In this document: piece after piece, positions 35,401 through 47,400 of the stretch
Numbering within the stretch: position 1 is the stretch's first letter
Layout of the letters: the number at the start of each line of letters is the position of its first letter
Assembly (NCBI GenBank): GCA_947044405.1
Contig: CAMRHE010000012.1
Location: 12,726,001-12,790,000, forward strand
Origin: Leptodactylus fallax
Taxonomy: Eukaryota; Chordata; Amphibia; Anura; Leptodactylidae
DNA: 64,000 bases
Direction: 5' to 3'
Notes under the pieces: model-generated
Databases searched by the model: none
Told to the model about the DNA's origin: nothing
Seen by the model: the letters and a program-made list of their open reading frames with translations, nothing else
Translations under genes and position numbers: made by a program

Positions 35401-38400
35401 TGTGTGAAAAATTAACTATGGCATCTGTGTGTGCTCCCCATGACTTTATTTTGGCCTGTTTTGCGGATCACAGATGTCAATTAGAGCATGTCTGTTCATT
35501 GATTATAATAAAAAATGGATGCACATGCAGTCCATGAGTAATATACATTACGCATCTGCATAAAATGTCTAAGGTCTCACTTGGAAAGGCAGCCTTTTTT
35601 TGTTGCAGGTTTTGCTGCCTTTTTGTCCCAAAGTCAAGAGTGGATTTATGTTTAATCAACGTTTATTAAAGTATTTTCAAATACAATAGAAAGGGGAGGG
35701 AAAAAAATCAGAAGGCAGTATAAACCAACAAAAGGCGCAGAGGCGCGCAGGCCTCGCATAGGTACAAAAGGCTAGGGGAGAGGAGAACCCTGCCTGCTGT
35801 TTTAAAACACAATATACGGGGGGCGGAGCCTAGCTGTGGACTGTAATGGCCGCATAGTCTCAGAGCTCTTGGTCTGAGTCCTACACAGCGACATCACAAG
35901 TGACGAGCCCGTGGCCTTTGGGCACAGAAACTGACAGCAAAAGGTGCCTTACCTCCAGGGATGCCGAGACGGAAGAAATCGGCGGTGAGACCGCATAAAA
36001 TCTCGGATTTCTATTTCCCCCCATGGGGGGGGGGGGGGGGGGGGGGAGGACCAGCATGGAGACGGCCCGCGCCTGGAAACAGAATCTAGGGCCTCAACTC
36101 CACCGCGCGACCCACTGGAGGAAACAAGCGCGCTCTCCGCTCACAAGAGCGCTCTCAGCCCCATCCTTACCGCAGCTGCTGGATGGCGCGGCCGCGGAGC
36201 TACCTGGGCCTTCTCCCCGGCAGGCTGGGGCCTACAATGGAAGCGGGCCTCCGCGGGTCGGCGCTTCGGGATCTGCGGGCCTATCCGGCCTGGGGACACA
36301 CCAGTCGCCTACCGCCAGTCCGGCTAAGCAGAGACCAAGACTCCAGGATAGCGACCCCCAGGATGGTGAGGTGAGCAACAATGTGCAGCCTACCCCCCCA
36401 CCCACTGATTTTTTTGCAGAAATCCCGGAGACAGAGAACCCACTCACTGAGGCCTCTATGAAATATATGCTCATGGCTTTCTGCAAATCACTAAAAACAG
36501 ACATGTCTCTCATGGTAAAACCGCTAGATAGAGATCTTCAGGAACTGAAAAACCGTACAGTTCATGTTGAATCCAAAATGGCGGAATTTGCGACATCACA
36601 CAATGCATTAATAGATGCTCACTATGAGATGGAGTCGGATGTGTCGTTTTTGAAAACTAAAGTAGCAGACTTAGAGGATCGCTCACGGAGAAATAATCTG
36701 AAATTTAGAGGGATTCCAGAGTCGGTCTCCGCGAACAATTTGACGACGTTCCTCCAATATCTGATCCACTCGCTCCTACCGAATCTTACAGAGATGGATT
36801 TAATTATTGATAGAGCTCATAGAGTCCCCAAGCCATCTCATCTAGATGAAGCAATACCCAGGGATGTTCTTGCTAAAATCCATTTTTATCGCACTAAAGA
36901 TCTGATTTTGATGACTTCCCGAAAGCTGGGGCACCTACCTGAACCATATCACAAAGTATCTATTTACTCGGATTTATCAGCCACGACACTGCAATTGCGG
37001 CAGCAATTTATCCCTATTACAGCAGCTTTACGCCAGCACCATATTTTATACAAGTGGGGATTTCCGGTCCGTGTGATCATTACCCGAGACAACATGGTGC
37101 ATGTCGTTAAAACTTTGGAAGAAGGAAATCGTTTGCTTCACAACTGGAACATTCCGATTGTCGAGATACCACCCAAACAACCACCTGGTCCTGTGTCGGA
37201 TGGGTGGCACCAAGTGAGGGCCCAAAGACGCCCACGCAAAGGGCTACAAAGCTAAAGACTCACTTTGTCTTGGATTTCATATGTCCACTGTCGTTGAACT
37301 TATCCCCCCAGGATTGCGACAGCCGCTGGTCTGCTGTACCATACACTTTTTTTTTTTTTTTTTTTCTCTTTGTTTGGCTTTGCCACAAAGGTTTACCCAT
37401 TGGTTTTGTAATTTGCTTTGTTTTTCTTTTTATTATTGGTTCTGGCACATTGGGCGTAGTGAACATGAAGGGTGGAAACAGTTTCTCTTCAAGTCAACAG
37501 TGACACCTACTGGTATACGCGGTTGTGGTAAGAATCTCAAAGCATTTCTAACTGTGTACCATGGTACTTAAGATTATGTCCATGAATGTCAGAGGTTTGA
37601 ACTCCCCTCAGAAAAGAGCCAATTTATGGCGTGAGGCCCGAGGGCAGAACTGTGACATTCTTGCACTACAAGAGACACATCTTTTAAGGGCAGACGCTTT
37701 TCGCATTAATCACCCAGCATACCCACATGTGTTTCATGCTCACTACTCCTCAAAACGTAGGGGCACATTGATTGGTATTAAGGACTCGGTTGCGTTTCAA
37801 TTGTTATCTCAATACGCTGACCCGGGAGGGCGATTTGTTATAGTAGTATGCATTATTAACAATGTCACCTATACGCTGGTATCAGTTTATGCCCCAAATA
37901 GGAAGCAGGTGGCGTTTCTAGGGAGACTAGTGAGGGCAGTAGGAAAGAGGAAGAAGGGATGTTTAATATTAATGGGAGACTTCAATATGGCCCCAGAACC
38001 GCTAGTAGATACCACGTCTGGTATACTAACACGTCACCCCTCCTTATCGCAGGCTATATGGCGCTATGAACTATTTGACATCTGGCGTATCTTGCATAAT
38101 TCTGAAAGAGATTATACGTACCATTCCACGGTACATAATAGCTATTCACGAATAGACTTGTTCCTGGTTGAGCAATCTAGCATTCCCCTTGCTAGGCAGT
38201 CCGAGATATCTCAAATAACTTGGTCAGACCATGCAGCGATAACCCTGTCCATAGCTGAAAAATATGAATCTAATAGAGCATATGTGTGGAGGTGTAGTGA
38301 CTTCTTAATGTCGCAGCCAAAGTTAAAAACAACGTTAGAGAATGACTTGAAGGAATTCTTTCACATTAATGCCCCCTCTGCTCCTGGCCCTGAGATACTG

Positions 38401-41400
38401 TGGAATTCTCACAAGGCCTTTATTAGAGGAACGTTTATTCGCCTAGGGCATATTGAAAAGAAAAATAGGATGGCAGAAATGGATCGTCTGCTCCGTCAGA
38501 TTAAGAATTATAGACACTAGCAATAAACAATCTCCGTCTCCCTCACGTGCAACGGAATTAATAGCTTTACGCCAGCAGTTAACTGCTTGTTTATTACATA
38601 AATATGAGAGAAACCTGAAAAAGATTAGAGCTACATATTACTCTCAATCTAACAAAGCGGGCAAACTTCTAGCATCCAAGCTGAAACAAAAGCAGGCAAA
38701 ATCCAGGATTCCATTTATGTATAGCAAGGATGGTACATACAAAATTTATGACCCTAATGGCATTGCTAACGCCTTTAAACATTTTTATGAAGGCCTTTAC
38801 AACCCAGCAGACAACTCCTCGACAGTCCCCCCGACAACCCAGGATATTGAACGATTCCTCAAGGCGGCTCAACTACCCGCACTCACGGAGTCACAGCTGG
38901 ACTCCTTGAACGCGCCTATTACCTCAGAAGAATTACTATCCATCATTAAATCACTGCCATCACATAAGTCTCCGGGCTCTGACGGCCTTACTAATGAATA
39001 TTATAAATGCTTTTTCCCAACCCTGATGAGCCCACTGCTGTCATTTCTGACGGCCGTGGTTGATTCTGGGGTCATCCCAAAAGAAAATCAAGAAGCCCTG
39101 ATAGTTACGTTGCCAAAGCCTGGCAAACCCGCCAACACCCCCCAGAACTTTAGACCAATATCGCTATTAAACACAGATTTAAAAATCTACGCTAAATTAA
39201 TAGCGAGCCGACTGGCAGTCTGTCTCCCAAGTTTGATAAATTATGATCAAGTGGGATTTGTTAAAGGGAGACAATCATATGATAATACCAGGCGTATATT
39301 GAATATAATACACCATGTCGACTCTAGAAAGGAAAAGGCGGTGATCCTTGCATTGGACGCAGAGAAGGCATTCGACCGCATTTGCTGGTCGTATGCCTTT
39401 TCGGTGCTTAGAAGTATGGGGTTTTCTGGAGCTATCTTAAGAGCGATTGAGGCGTTATACTCAGCACCTTCTGCAAAAGTGTTCACTAACGGAGTAGTAT
39501 CAGATCCATTCCTCATTACAAATGGGACCAGACAGGGGTGCCCCCTATCGCCCCTGATATTTGTTCTTTCTATAGAGCCTTTAGCCCAAATACTTAGATT
39601 AGATCCGAGAGTGGGAGGCATTGACATAGGAGGTAAATCTCATCTTATATCATTATATGCTGATGATATCATTCTCACTCTGTCTAATCCGCAACTATCT
39701 ATTCCTCATCTCATGGACACTATTAGTATTTTTGGGCAATTATCATTTTATAAATTAAACATGGGCAAATCACAGGCATTACCTTTCAATGTCCCTCCAC
39801 CCTTGCTCAAGCATCTCCAATCGACTTATGATTTTGATTGGAGGAAGGACAGTGTTCAGTATTTGGGGATACAGGTGACAACATCATTAGGAACCCTCTA
39901 CAAAAGTAACTATATCCCAATGTTAAAAATATTGCAAGAAGAGACCGAACGAATGTCTAAAATGGATGTTTTTACCTGGATAGGACGGCTAGCGGCTTTT
40001 AAAATGCTGCTATTGCCTAGACTATTGTACTTGTTCCGTACGCTCCCAATATCCATTCCGGTTTCCTTTTTTGAGATAGCACAAAGGGTGATTTCAAAAT
40101 ATGTGTGGAAAGGTAGGAGACCTAGAGTCAATAAAAGCTTTTTATTTAAGCAACGAGAGGCAGGAGGGCTGGGAGTACCAGTGGTGAGGAATTACTATAT
40201 AGCATCACTGGTCACTCAGTGCGCAAGGTGGAAGTCAATGGATACCTCGGTTCCATGGCTACATATAGAGCAGGCATTTATATCTCCCCTAAAGCTGGAG
40301 GATGCGCTGTGGCTGCCCTTCTGGAACATTCCGGCTCCGGGATCCTTTTCCCCGGTCATGTGCGCTTTGTTAATGGCATGGAAGCTAATCCATGGGAAGG
40401 TAAACCCAGTGAAACATTTTCATATTGCAGACATGCCTCTGTCATTGATGGCCTGGATGATTGATGGCATGGGGGTCTCGGGTTGGGAATTGAAGGGGAT
40501 CACGCGGATTTCTCAACTATACTCTGACTCTAAACAGCCTATACCGTTTGTGGATCTTAGACAAAAATACGGAATCCACGTAGGCGATTTCCTTAAATAT
40601 TTTCAGATATGGCACTTCATATCTAAACACCCGGTGACGACCTTGCCCCATAACGGTTCACTTTTTTGCTTGGTTGTCGACCAATGTGAGGGGATTACGA
40701 TTTCTTTATGATAAAATGGATGGAATTTCGACTTTTCCGTTGTTGGGAGAGAGACTTAGGAATGGTCATTACTTCAGACGACTGGCAACAAACGATTAAA
40801 CTGATCCATCTGTTTTTAAAATGTAGCACCCACATAGAGACAGCAATGAAGGTCATTTTACGGTGGTATAGAACTCCATCTACTTTGCAGTTAGCGTATC
40901 CCTCCATGTCTGGGAATTGTTGGAGGGGATGTGGAGACAGAGGAACCCTTCTTCACATTCTGGGAACCTGCCCTATAATTCGTGGTTACTGGGATAGTGT
41001 CTTTGAAATGCTCTCTGAATTGTTTGATGTACGTCTCCCCCCTACTGCACATATGGCGATTTTGTTACTTGGCATTCCCGGAGAACTGAATAGGCATAAG
41101 CAACTTATTTGTAAAATTCTAACGATGGCTAAACTACTGTTGGTACAGAGATGGAGGGCAACAGCTTCCCCGCCTATGTCGGCCCTGTTACTAGCCATTA
41201 ACAACACATATTCCTATGAAAGGGTAATCGCAATGGGTAATTACTCGTTTCATAGATTCGAAATAATTTGGGATGCGTGGATACATTCTAGATTTGTCAC
41301 GTAAAAAGAACTGAATGGTATATGAAACCCAATAGAGGGGGCTGGGACAGAAATAGAGATGGTTGTGAAGCTTGCCAACCCCGTTGTAAGGGGAACTGGG

Positions 41401-44400
41401 GAGGAATAGCCAATGTTGCGGGTACGAGTCAAAAGTCCCCTGCACAATTAAACATCTCATGTAGAAAAGAGAACTGTTTACGGAGAATACACCCTAGATA
41501 TAGATATCCACAGCCTAATATAGGTGCCTATATGGTATTACTATTGTTCACTTTAAAAGTAATCTTTATATTTGGCTTTACAGATATGCGGTTCTAAGAA
41601 TGTATCTTGAAACTGTATTTCAATGTCTATTACTGTATATCGCAATATCTACTCATTTTGTTCTTTGTTTTTGTATTTTGAAAAATTGAATAAAAAATAT
41701 TGAAACTAAAACACAATATACTAGCAAAGGGGCGGAGGCCCAGGTATATGAGATCATATAAGCAGCATCTGCATGGAAATGAGAGATGGACAAAACAGAC
41801 AAGGGGAACACACAATGGGAGCAACAGTCAGGGAGACACATGTAGGGAATAAGGGGAGGGAGGGGAAGCATCAGGGGAAGGATAGAATGACGAGGAAGGG
41901 GAGAAGGGAAATAGTAATGTAATTCCGGATCATGAGAGGAAAGAGGAGAACTCAGTCGATTTCTGGAACACCACCCAAGGCCGCCAAAGAGCGTCAAATT
42001 TGGAGGGATCGGAGAAATCCTCCGCCCCCAGGGCCTCAATTCTCCTTATTAGGAAAAGCTCCTGTAAGTATTCAACCAGGGAGGGCGCAGTAGTGCTCCG
42101 CCAGTGCCTGGGAATGACATGGCAGCCGTGAGAAAGTGTCTCAGGAGATCTTTTTATCGCAGAAATCCTGCCAGGGCTAACCAAAAGAAGGGTGAGTTGG
42201 TGCGACCACGTTCCTTAGTATACAGGTCGAACACAGCGTCCCAGAAGGGCCTAAGAACGTCGCGCTCCCACCAAATGTAATATAGGGTACCTTTCTCAGT
42301 ACCACAGCGCCAACACCGGTCAGTCAGCAGGATAGATTCTGTGGAGGAAATCAGGACACCTGTACTATCAAGACAGAATCTTGGAATTCTCTTCTTGCGC
42401 ACTGCAAGGCAACAGGAGCTTATGTGCAAACAGGAAAGACCTATCCCAGTCGGCGGTGGGAAGCCCCGCGCGAAGGTCTAACTCTCCTGTATATGAGGGG
42501 GGACCCTGCAGTAACGTCTGGGAGAAGAATGCTGTAAAGAGTCAAGAGTGCACGCTGGGAAGAGTCAGCGTGGGAAAGGATGAACTCCAGGCCAGTCATA
42601 GTCGAGGAAAGGAGAGGAGACGAGGAGAATTTCCGCAAGAAGGTCGTAAGTTGGCTGTACTCCAGGCAGGACAGATGAAGGTCCGGATGAGAAGCGTGCA
42701 GCTGGGCCAACAGAGGAAGAGGTGGGTCCTCAGCGACCTGCCTAAGTCTTACATCATCGCTGCTGCGCCAACAAAGGAATCTGTCTACAGAACAACCTGG
42801 GGGGAACATAGGATTACGGAAAAGGGGACTAAGGGGGCCAGAAACTCTAGCCACTCTCCCACTGGAGCACACCGAATCCCAGGTCTTAAGGAAGTGTGAA
42901 GAGAGGAATGACTGCCCAGCAGATCCCGGATGGAAAGAAGCCGGTATCCTCGGCAGTGAGGGGAGAGGAATTGAGAGCAAGTCAGCCTCGATAGAGACCC
43001 ATTGCTTATCCACGCTATGGTAGCGCCAGTCAAAAAGATGGAGCCAAACCGTGGAATTAAAGTTTAGGATCCGGCAGACCCGCGCCCCCCCGTCCTTGCA
43101 GTGGGTCAATGTCTGATATTTTATTCTTCTACGCGCTGAACCCCAGACGAATCTCCCAAACAGGGGCTGAACTCTAGTGAAAAATGGATGCAGGCGAGGA
43201 ATAGGAAGTGCCTGGAACAGGTACAGGAGCCGAGGGACCACGTCCATTTTGAGGGCGTGAATACGACCAAACCATGTAAGGGCATATGTGCCATATTTCC
43301 TCAGGTCTGACGCGAGTGTCTCAAGCAATGGGAGATAATTGAGACGATACAAGTGGGATTGGTCAGGGGGAATATGAATCCTGAGGTATTTGAGAGAAGT
43401 GTTTTGCCACTTAAATGGGAAGTTGTCTGCAAGGTGGGGTAACGTGACGTTGAGGGACTCACTTTTGGAAAGATTTACTTTAAAATTACTAAGGTGACTG
43501 AAGCGACTGAACTCGTGTAGAATGTCAAGAGTGGATTTAACAGAAGGGAAACGTCTAAGTTCTTCCTTTTTTATATTTTCCATTCCTTTTCAAGCCACTC
43601 CTGACTTTGGCTCAAAAGAAGTACTGTAAAATCTGCAACAAAAAAAAAGTTGTGTTTCTGTGACGTGGATCCTTAGGCTTAAGGGTTTTTCATTGGACTT
43701 ATTAATTGATGGTTTAGCCTTGGGATAGGTAATCGAATAAAGATTGGTATAGATTTGACCCCCCCCCCCCAGGCCCCCGGCTGATCACTTTTGCAGTGGC
43801 AGTGCTTGGTGTCACAGCTCAACCCATTCACTTGAGCTGCTGTCAGGCCATGTGATGTCACACAGACGGTGAAGCAGTGTTCATGGGGCACCCTGTTCTG
43901 CTTTGAACCCCTAATCCACAGGGACCCCTGGCTGTCAGGATATTGATGATTCAAGGATAAGTCAACAATTAAAAAGTCAGAAAATCCCTTTAAGGTTAAG
44001 GCCCCAGGTAGAGGAAACAAAAACGTAGTTTTAGGCTACGGCCGCACGTTGAAGAAACGCAGCTTTTTTGATGTGGTTTTTTGAGCCAAAGCCAAGAATT
44101 GGCTACAAAGGAATGGGAAATATATAGGAAGTTCTTATACTTCTACCTGCTGCTAAATCCACTCCTGGTTTTGGCTCAAAAAACCGCAGAAAAATCTGCA
44201 ACAAAAAAAAGTTGCGTTTCCGCAACATGGGGCCGTAGCCTTTAAAGTACCAGCAAAATTAATGAGGTTTGTTCACACATTGTGGAAAGTGTGTTTTCAA
44301 AAACACTTGCATTTTTTTGAAAACTGCAGCATGTTAATTTCAAGTGCGGAGTCATAGGCTTTTTTTTTCCCAATCTAGTGAAAAAAAAAATGAAATGCGT

Positions 44401-47400
44401 TTCTTGCTGGGGGGGTTTTCTGCAGACTTTTTTGGCTACAATTGACTATGTGGGGACTATGTTTTAACCCAGTGTGCTGCAGGAAGTGAACTTCCCCTAA
44501 ACCATTCTCCTCGCCAACCAATAAATATAAAAAAAAAAAAAAAGGTGCGCGTTTCGGATTTAAAGGGGGGTTATCCAGTTTCTAAGATTGATGGCCTATG
44601 CTTTGGTTAGGCCATCAATATTAGATCTTCGGGGGTCCAACACTCGAGACCCCTGCAGATCACCAGTACCGAAGCAGCGCAGGAGCCGCGAGTGTAGGTA
44701 CTGCAGCACTGCACCATTGAAGTCTGTTACAAGGGTAACAGAACTCTGTCCTTTATTGACTGTCTAAGATGACTCAATTACACAAGGAAATATTTTATAG
44801 GGCGTGATTTTTATTTTTCCTTTTAAAGCGTTGAACAACTCTCATTTTTCTCATTTCAGATTGGCTGTACAAATGTCAGGTCCAAAAATTAGTGGTGGTG
44901 ATTTCAAGCATCGACAACAATGAAATTCTTGAACGTTGGCAGTTTGATATAGAATGTGATAAGACTGTGAAGGATGACAGGTAACTGAGCTACATGTGAG
45001 GAAATGCTTTTCTGTGGGAAGCAATTGCATGGAGACTCACGGGGTAGAATAAAACCTTGCTTGTTCAGATACATCTGACTTTGAAATGCAAAGAAGGATC
45101 TATGTGCTATTTTGGCTGTATCTATGTGCTACTGGATTGAACTGACCTATGGGTCTTGTCTACATCTCTGGTAGGATGACTGAGTCCAACCACTATGCAT
45201 CTGCTACATCAGAGTGACAAAGCTGTGCAGATTTACTAATTTTATATAATATTTAGACAGCATAAACTTAGACCAGATAGGTACCGTGTTATCAAAGTTG
45301 TGCATCCTTGGTGCATCTTTAGGCCGGGGCACCACATGACGGAAACGCTGTGGCAAGTACCGCAGTGTTTTGCTGTCCCTGCAAAGTGGATGGGGTTCTA
45401 GCAAATACCATCCACAAATTGCATAAAAATACGCACAGCGGAAACGCTACGATTTCCAAAACCGTTGCGATATACAGAAACACTGGCAGTTTTCCTATAG
45501 TTATAATCAAAGAAAGGTTTCTTCTGCGGACTTTGTGAAAAGCGATGTGGGGAAAAACACAATGTGTTGCTGCTGTAGTTTTTCTCACATCGCTTATTTG
45601 CTGCGACCCACTATGTGAGGCCTTAGCCTTAAGGTGGATTCACACTCTGCTGCTTCAGTTGCAAACTCACATTGCTTCTCTGAACCAAATAGGTCCTAAA
45701 TCCTGATATATGTATATATTTTTGTGTAAAACCTTCATCCTGCCCTGTGTCTATATCAACCCATTCACACCGCGCAATTGAAAAAAATCTGAGGACAAAG
45801 AATGCCCACCTTTCAAACCAATTGGATACAGTGGTCAAAAGCAACCTTAACACATAATAGATTTTGGCTTTTTAATCCTGAGTCGTGTCTGATCCCAGCT
45901 GTTATTGCTGGTTGTCATTGGTGATGGTGCTGACACAGAATGGTAAGATATAATTGGAATTTGGTTTGTGGGAATGACTGTCTTAATGCCACATACTATT
46001 ACTTTAAAGTGACATTAATGAGTATTCCAGCAAGAAGTATTTATCACCTCTGCACTTGACTGCTGCTTCATTCATGGGGGTCCCAATATTCATTTATAAT
46101 GTATCTAGTATCTTATTTAGATTTTATCTGTGTGTGATAAATGCTTCTGGCTAGAGTACCACTTTAAAGGATGTATTGATTATGTGCATGTGTCCAGTCG
46201 TTGTCCTCACTTCGAATATGCATTGTACTTGTTTCAGCATTGTCAGGGACAAGTCTCCAAAAGTTATTCAGGAAGAAATACGATCAGTCATCCGGCAAAT
46301 CACAGCTACAGTAACTTTCCTTCCACTGCTGGAGACTGCATGTAAGTAGAGTAATGCATGTCTTTGAATCATTGGGATTCTATTTTAATAACGCATGTAA
46401 TGTTTCAGGAAACCTAAATTACATGGTATTCTACCTCTTTATATGATTAAACACTACAGATGGCCATAGGGATGTAGTTTGATTAATTCAAATGTATAAA
46501 TCAGCAATATAGGCTAGAAACAAGTACAAGTGGTACATTTTTTGGTGCACTGATTTTCTTCCAAAAATACACATTTGCCTATGTTCCAACCCACTTCCCT
46601 CTTTTGAGAAAAGTGGATAGGGATCAAAATTATACCTAAAAGCTCCTGACTGCTCTAAATTTCTATTTGGGTATATGGACGCTCCCATGATATGCCAGAA
46701 TTAAGAGACCGGAGACTTAAAGGCAGCCTGTCAGGGGTGTTTTGGGACACTAAACCACCCACCAAAAAAAAAAAAGCTTTATACTTGCCGAATGACTGTA
46801 CTCTCGGCACAGTGCACTGGGAGCGTCAGAGATCAAACGTAAAGCTTTTTAATGTGGACATGGACTGCATTATAACAGGGCAGTTTGGGACACTAATCCC
46901 CCAGTCCATAAGGACCTGTGGGTGGTTTAGTGTTCAAAATCACCTTTATAGACTCACTTTAAGAAATTCTGCTGGTGGTGTAAGAATTGAGACTTAAGAA
47001 ATGCCAGCCTTTAATAATCTCCCCAATATTTCTCCTTGCCAGTAAATTCACTAGATAATGATATACTGTGTGTTAGTCTACCACAGGGGTAGGCAACCTT
47101 TGGCACTCCAGCTGTTGTAAAACTACAACTCCCAGCATGCATACTTGCTCTGCTGTTCTTGGAACTCTTATGGAAGTGAATGGAGCATGTTGGGAGTTGT
47201 AGTTTCACAGCAGCTGGCGTGTCGAAGGTTGCTGACCCCTGGTCTACCATCTCCAAAATTCCTTCTAAACCACTTATATGCTGCTCAAGGAGTGGGGGGG
47301 GGGGGGGGGGGTTAGTGGTTATGGTTGCTACACCTGTATATACTGGCAGTACACATTTGGGGGAAATTTATTAAGACTGGTTTTTACTACACCAGTTTAA

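Larger units (their letters stand above)
35818..41706 (+). mobile_element. Full-length L1-clade LINE, 5.9 kb, plus strand
   Basis: A perfect 15-bp duplication TAAAACACAATATAC flanks it (35803-35817 and 41707-41721; the last C may belong to the element start). It has a 5' UTR of about 240 bp opening GGGGGCGGAGCCTAGCTG, ORF1, a 305-bp spacer with a 17-T tract, ORF2 and a short 3' UTR with AATAAA at 41689-41694. It is inserted in the minus-strand L1 and lies sense to MAD2L1 in intron 2. ORF2 carries two frame shifts, so this copy is probably not autonomous today. Confidence 0.95.
35649..43523 (-). mobile_element. L1-clade LINE, minus strand, 5'-truncated and split
   Basis: A perfect 16-bp target duplication GTCAAGAGTGGATTTA (35633-35648 and 43524-43539) flanks it. 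The element itself is 35649-35817 plus 41722-43523, opened by a plus-strand L1. On the minus strand the ORF2 C-terminal part is read in three frames (43523 to 42441, about 42429 to 42154, 42184 to 41930): FKVNLSKSESL, LKYLRIHIPPDQ, GRIHALKMDVVPRLLYLFQ, PLFGRFVWG. The knuckle is damaged (CWRCGTEKGTLYY has Tyr where His is usual). The RT catalytic core lies upstream of the truncation. It is distinct in sequence from the L1 at 32589-35307. Confidence 0.9.
35569..43678. mobile_element. Foldback MITE split by nested L1 elements
   Basis: The left piece (35569-35648) and right piece (43524-43678) align with the two halves of the intact MITE at 44029-44242: left words CCCAAAGTCAAG and right words CCACTCCTGACTTTGGCTCAAAA, CTGCAACAAAAAAAAAGTTG correspond to GCCAAAGCCAAG and CCACTCCTGGTTTTGGCTCAAAA, CTGCAACAAAAAAAAGTTG there. 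The MITE was therefore present first and was opened by the minus-strand L1 insertion. Confidence 0.75.

Noticed and set aside
42381..42899. 172-codon plus-strand frame
   Set aside because: It lies antisense to the L1 ORF2 fragment, whose minus-strand reading has clear LINE motifs.
43524..43583. N-terminal part (MENIKKEEL...) of the minus-strand L1 frame at 42441-43583
   Set aside because: The 16-bp target duplication starts at 43524, so these codons belong to the host MITE, not to L1.
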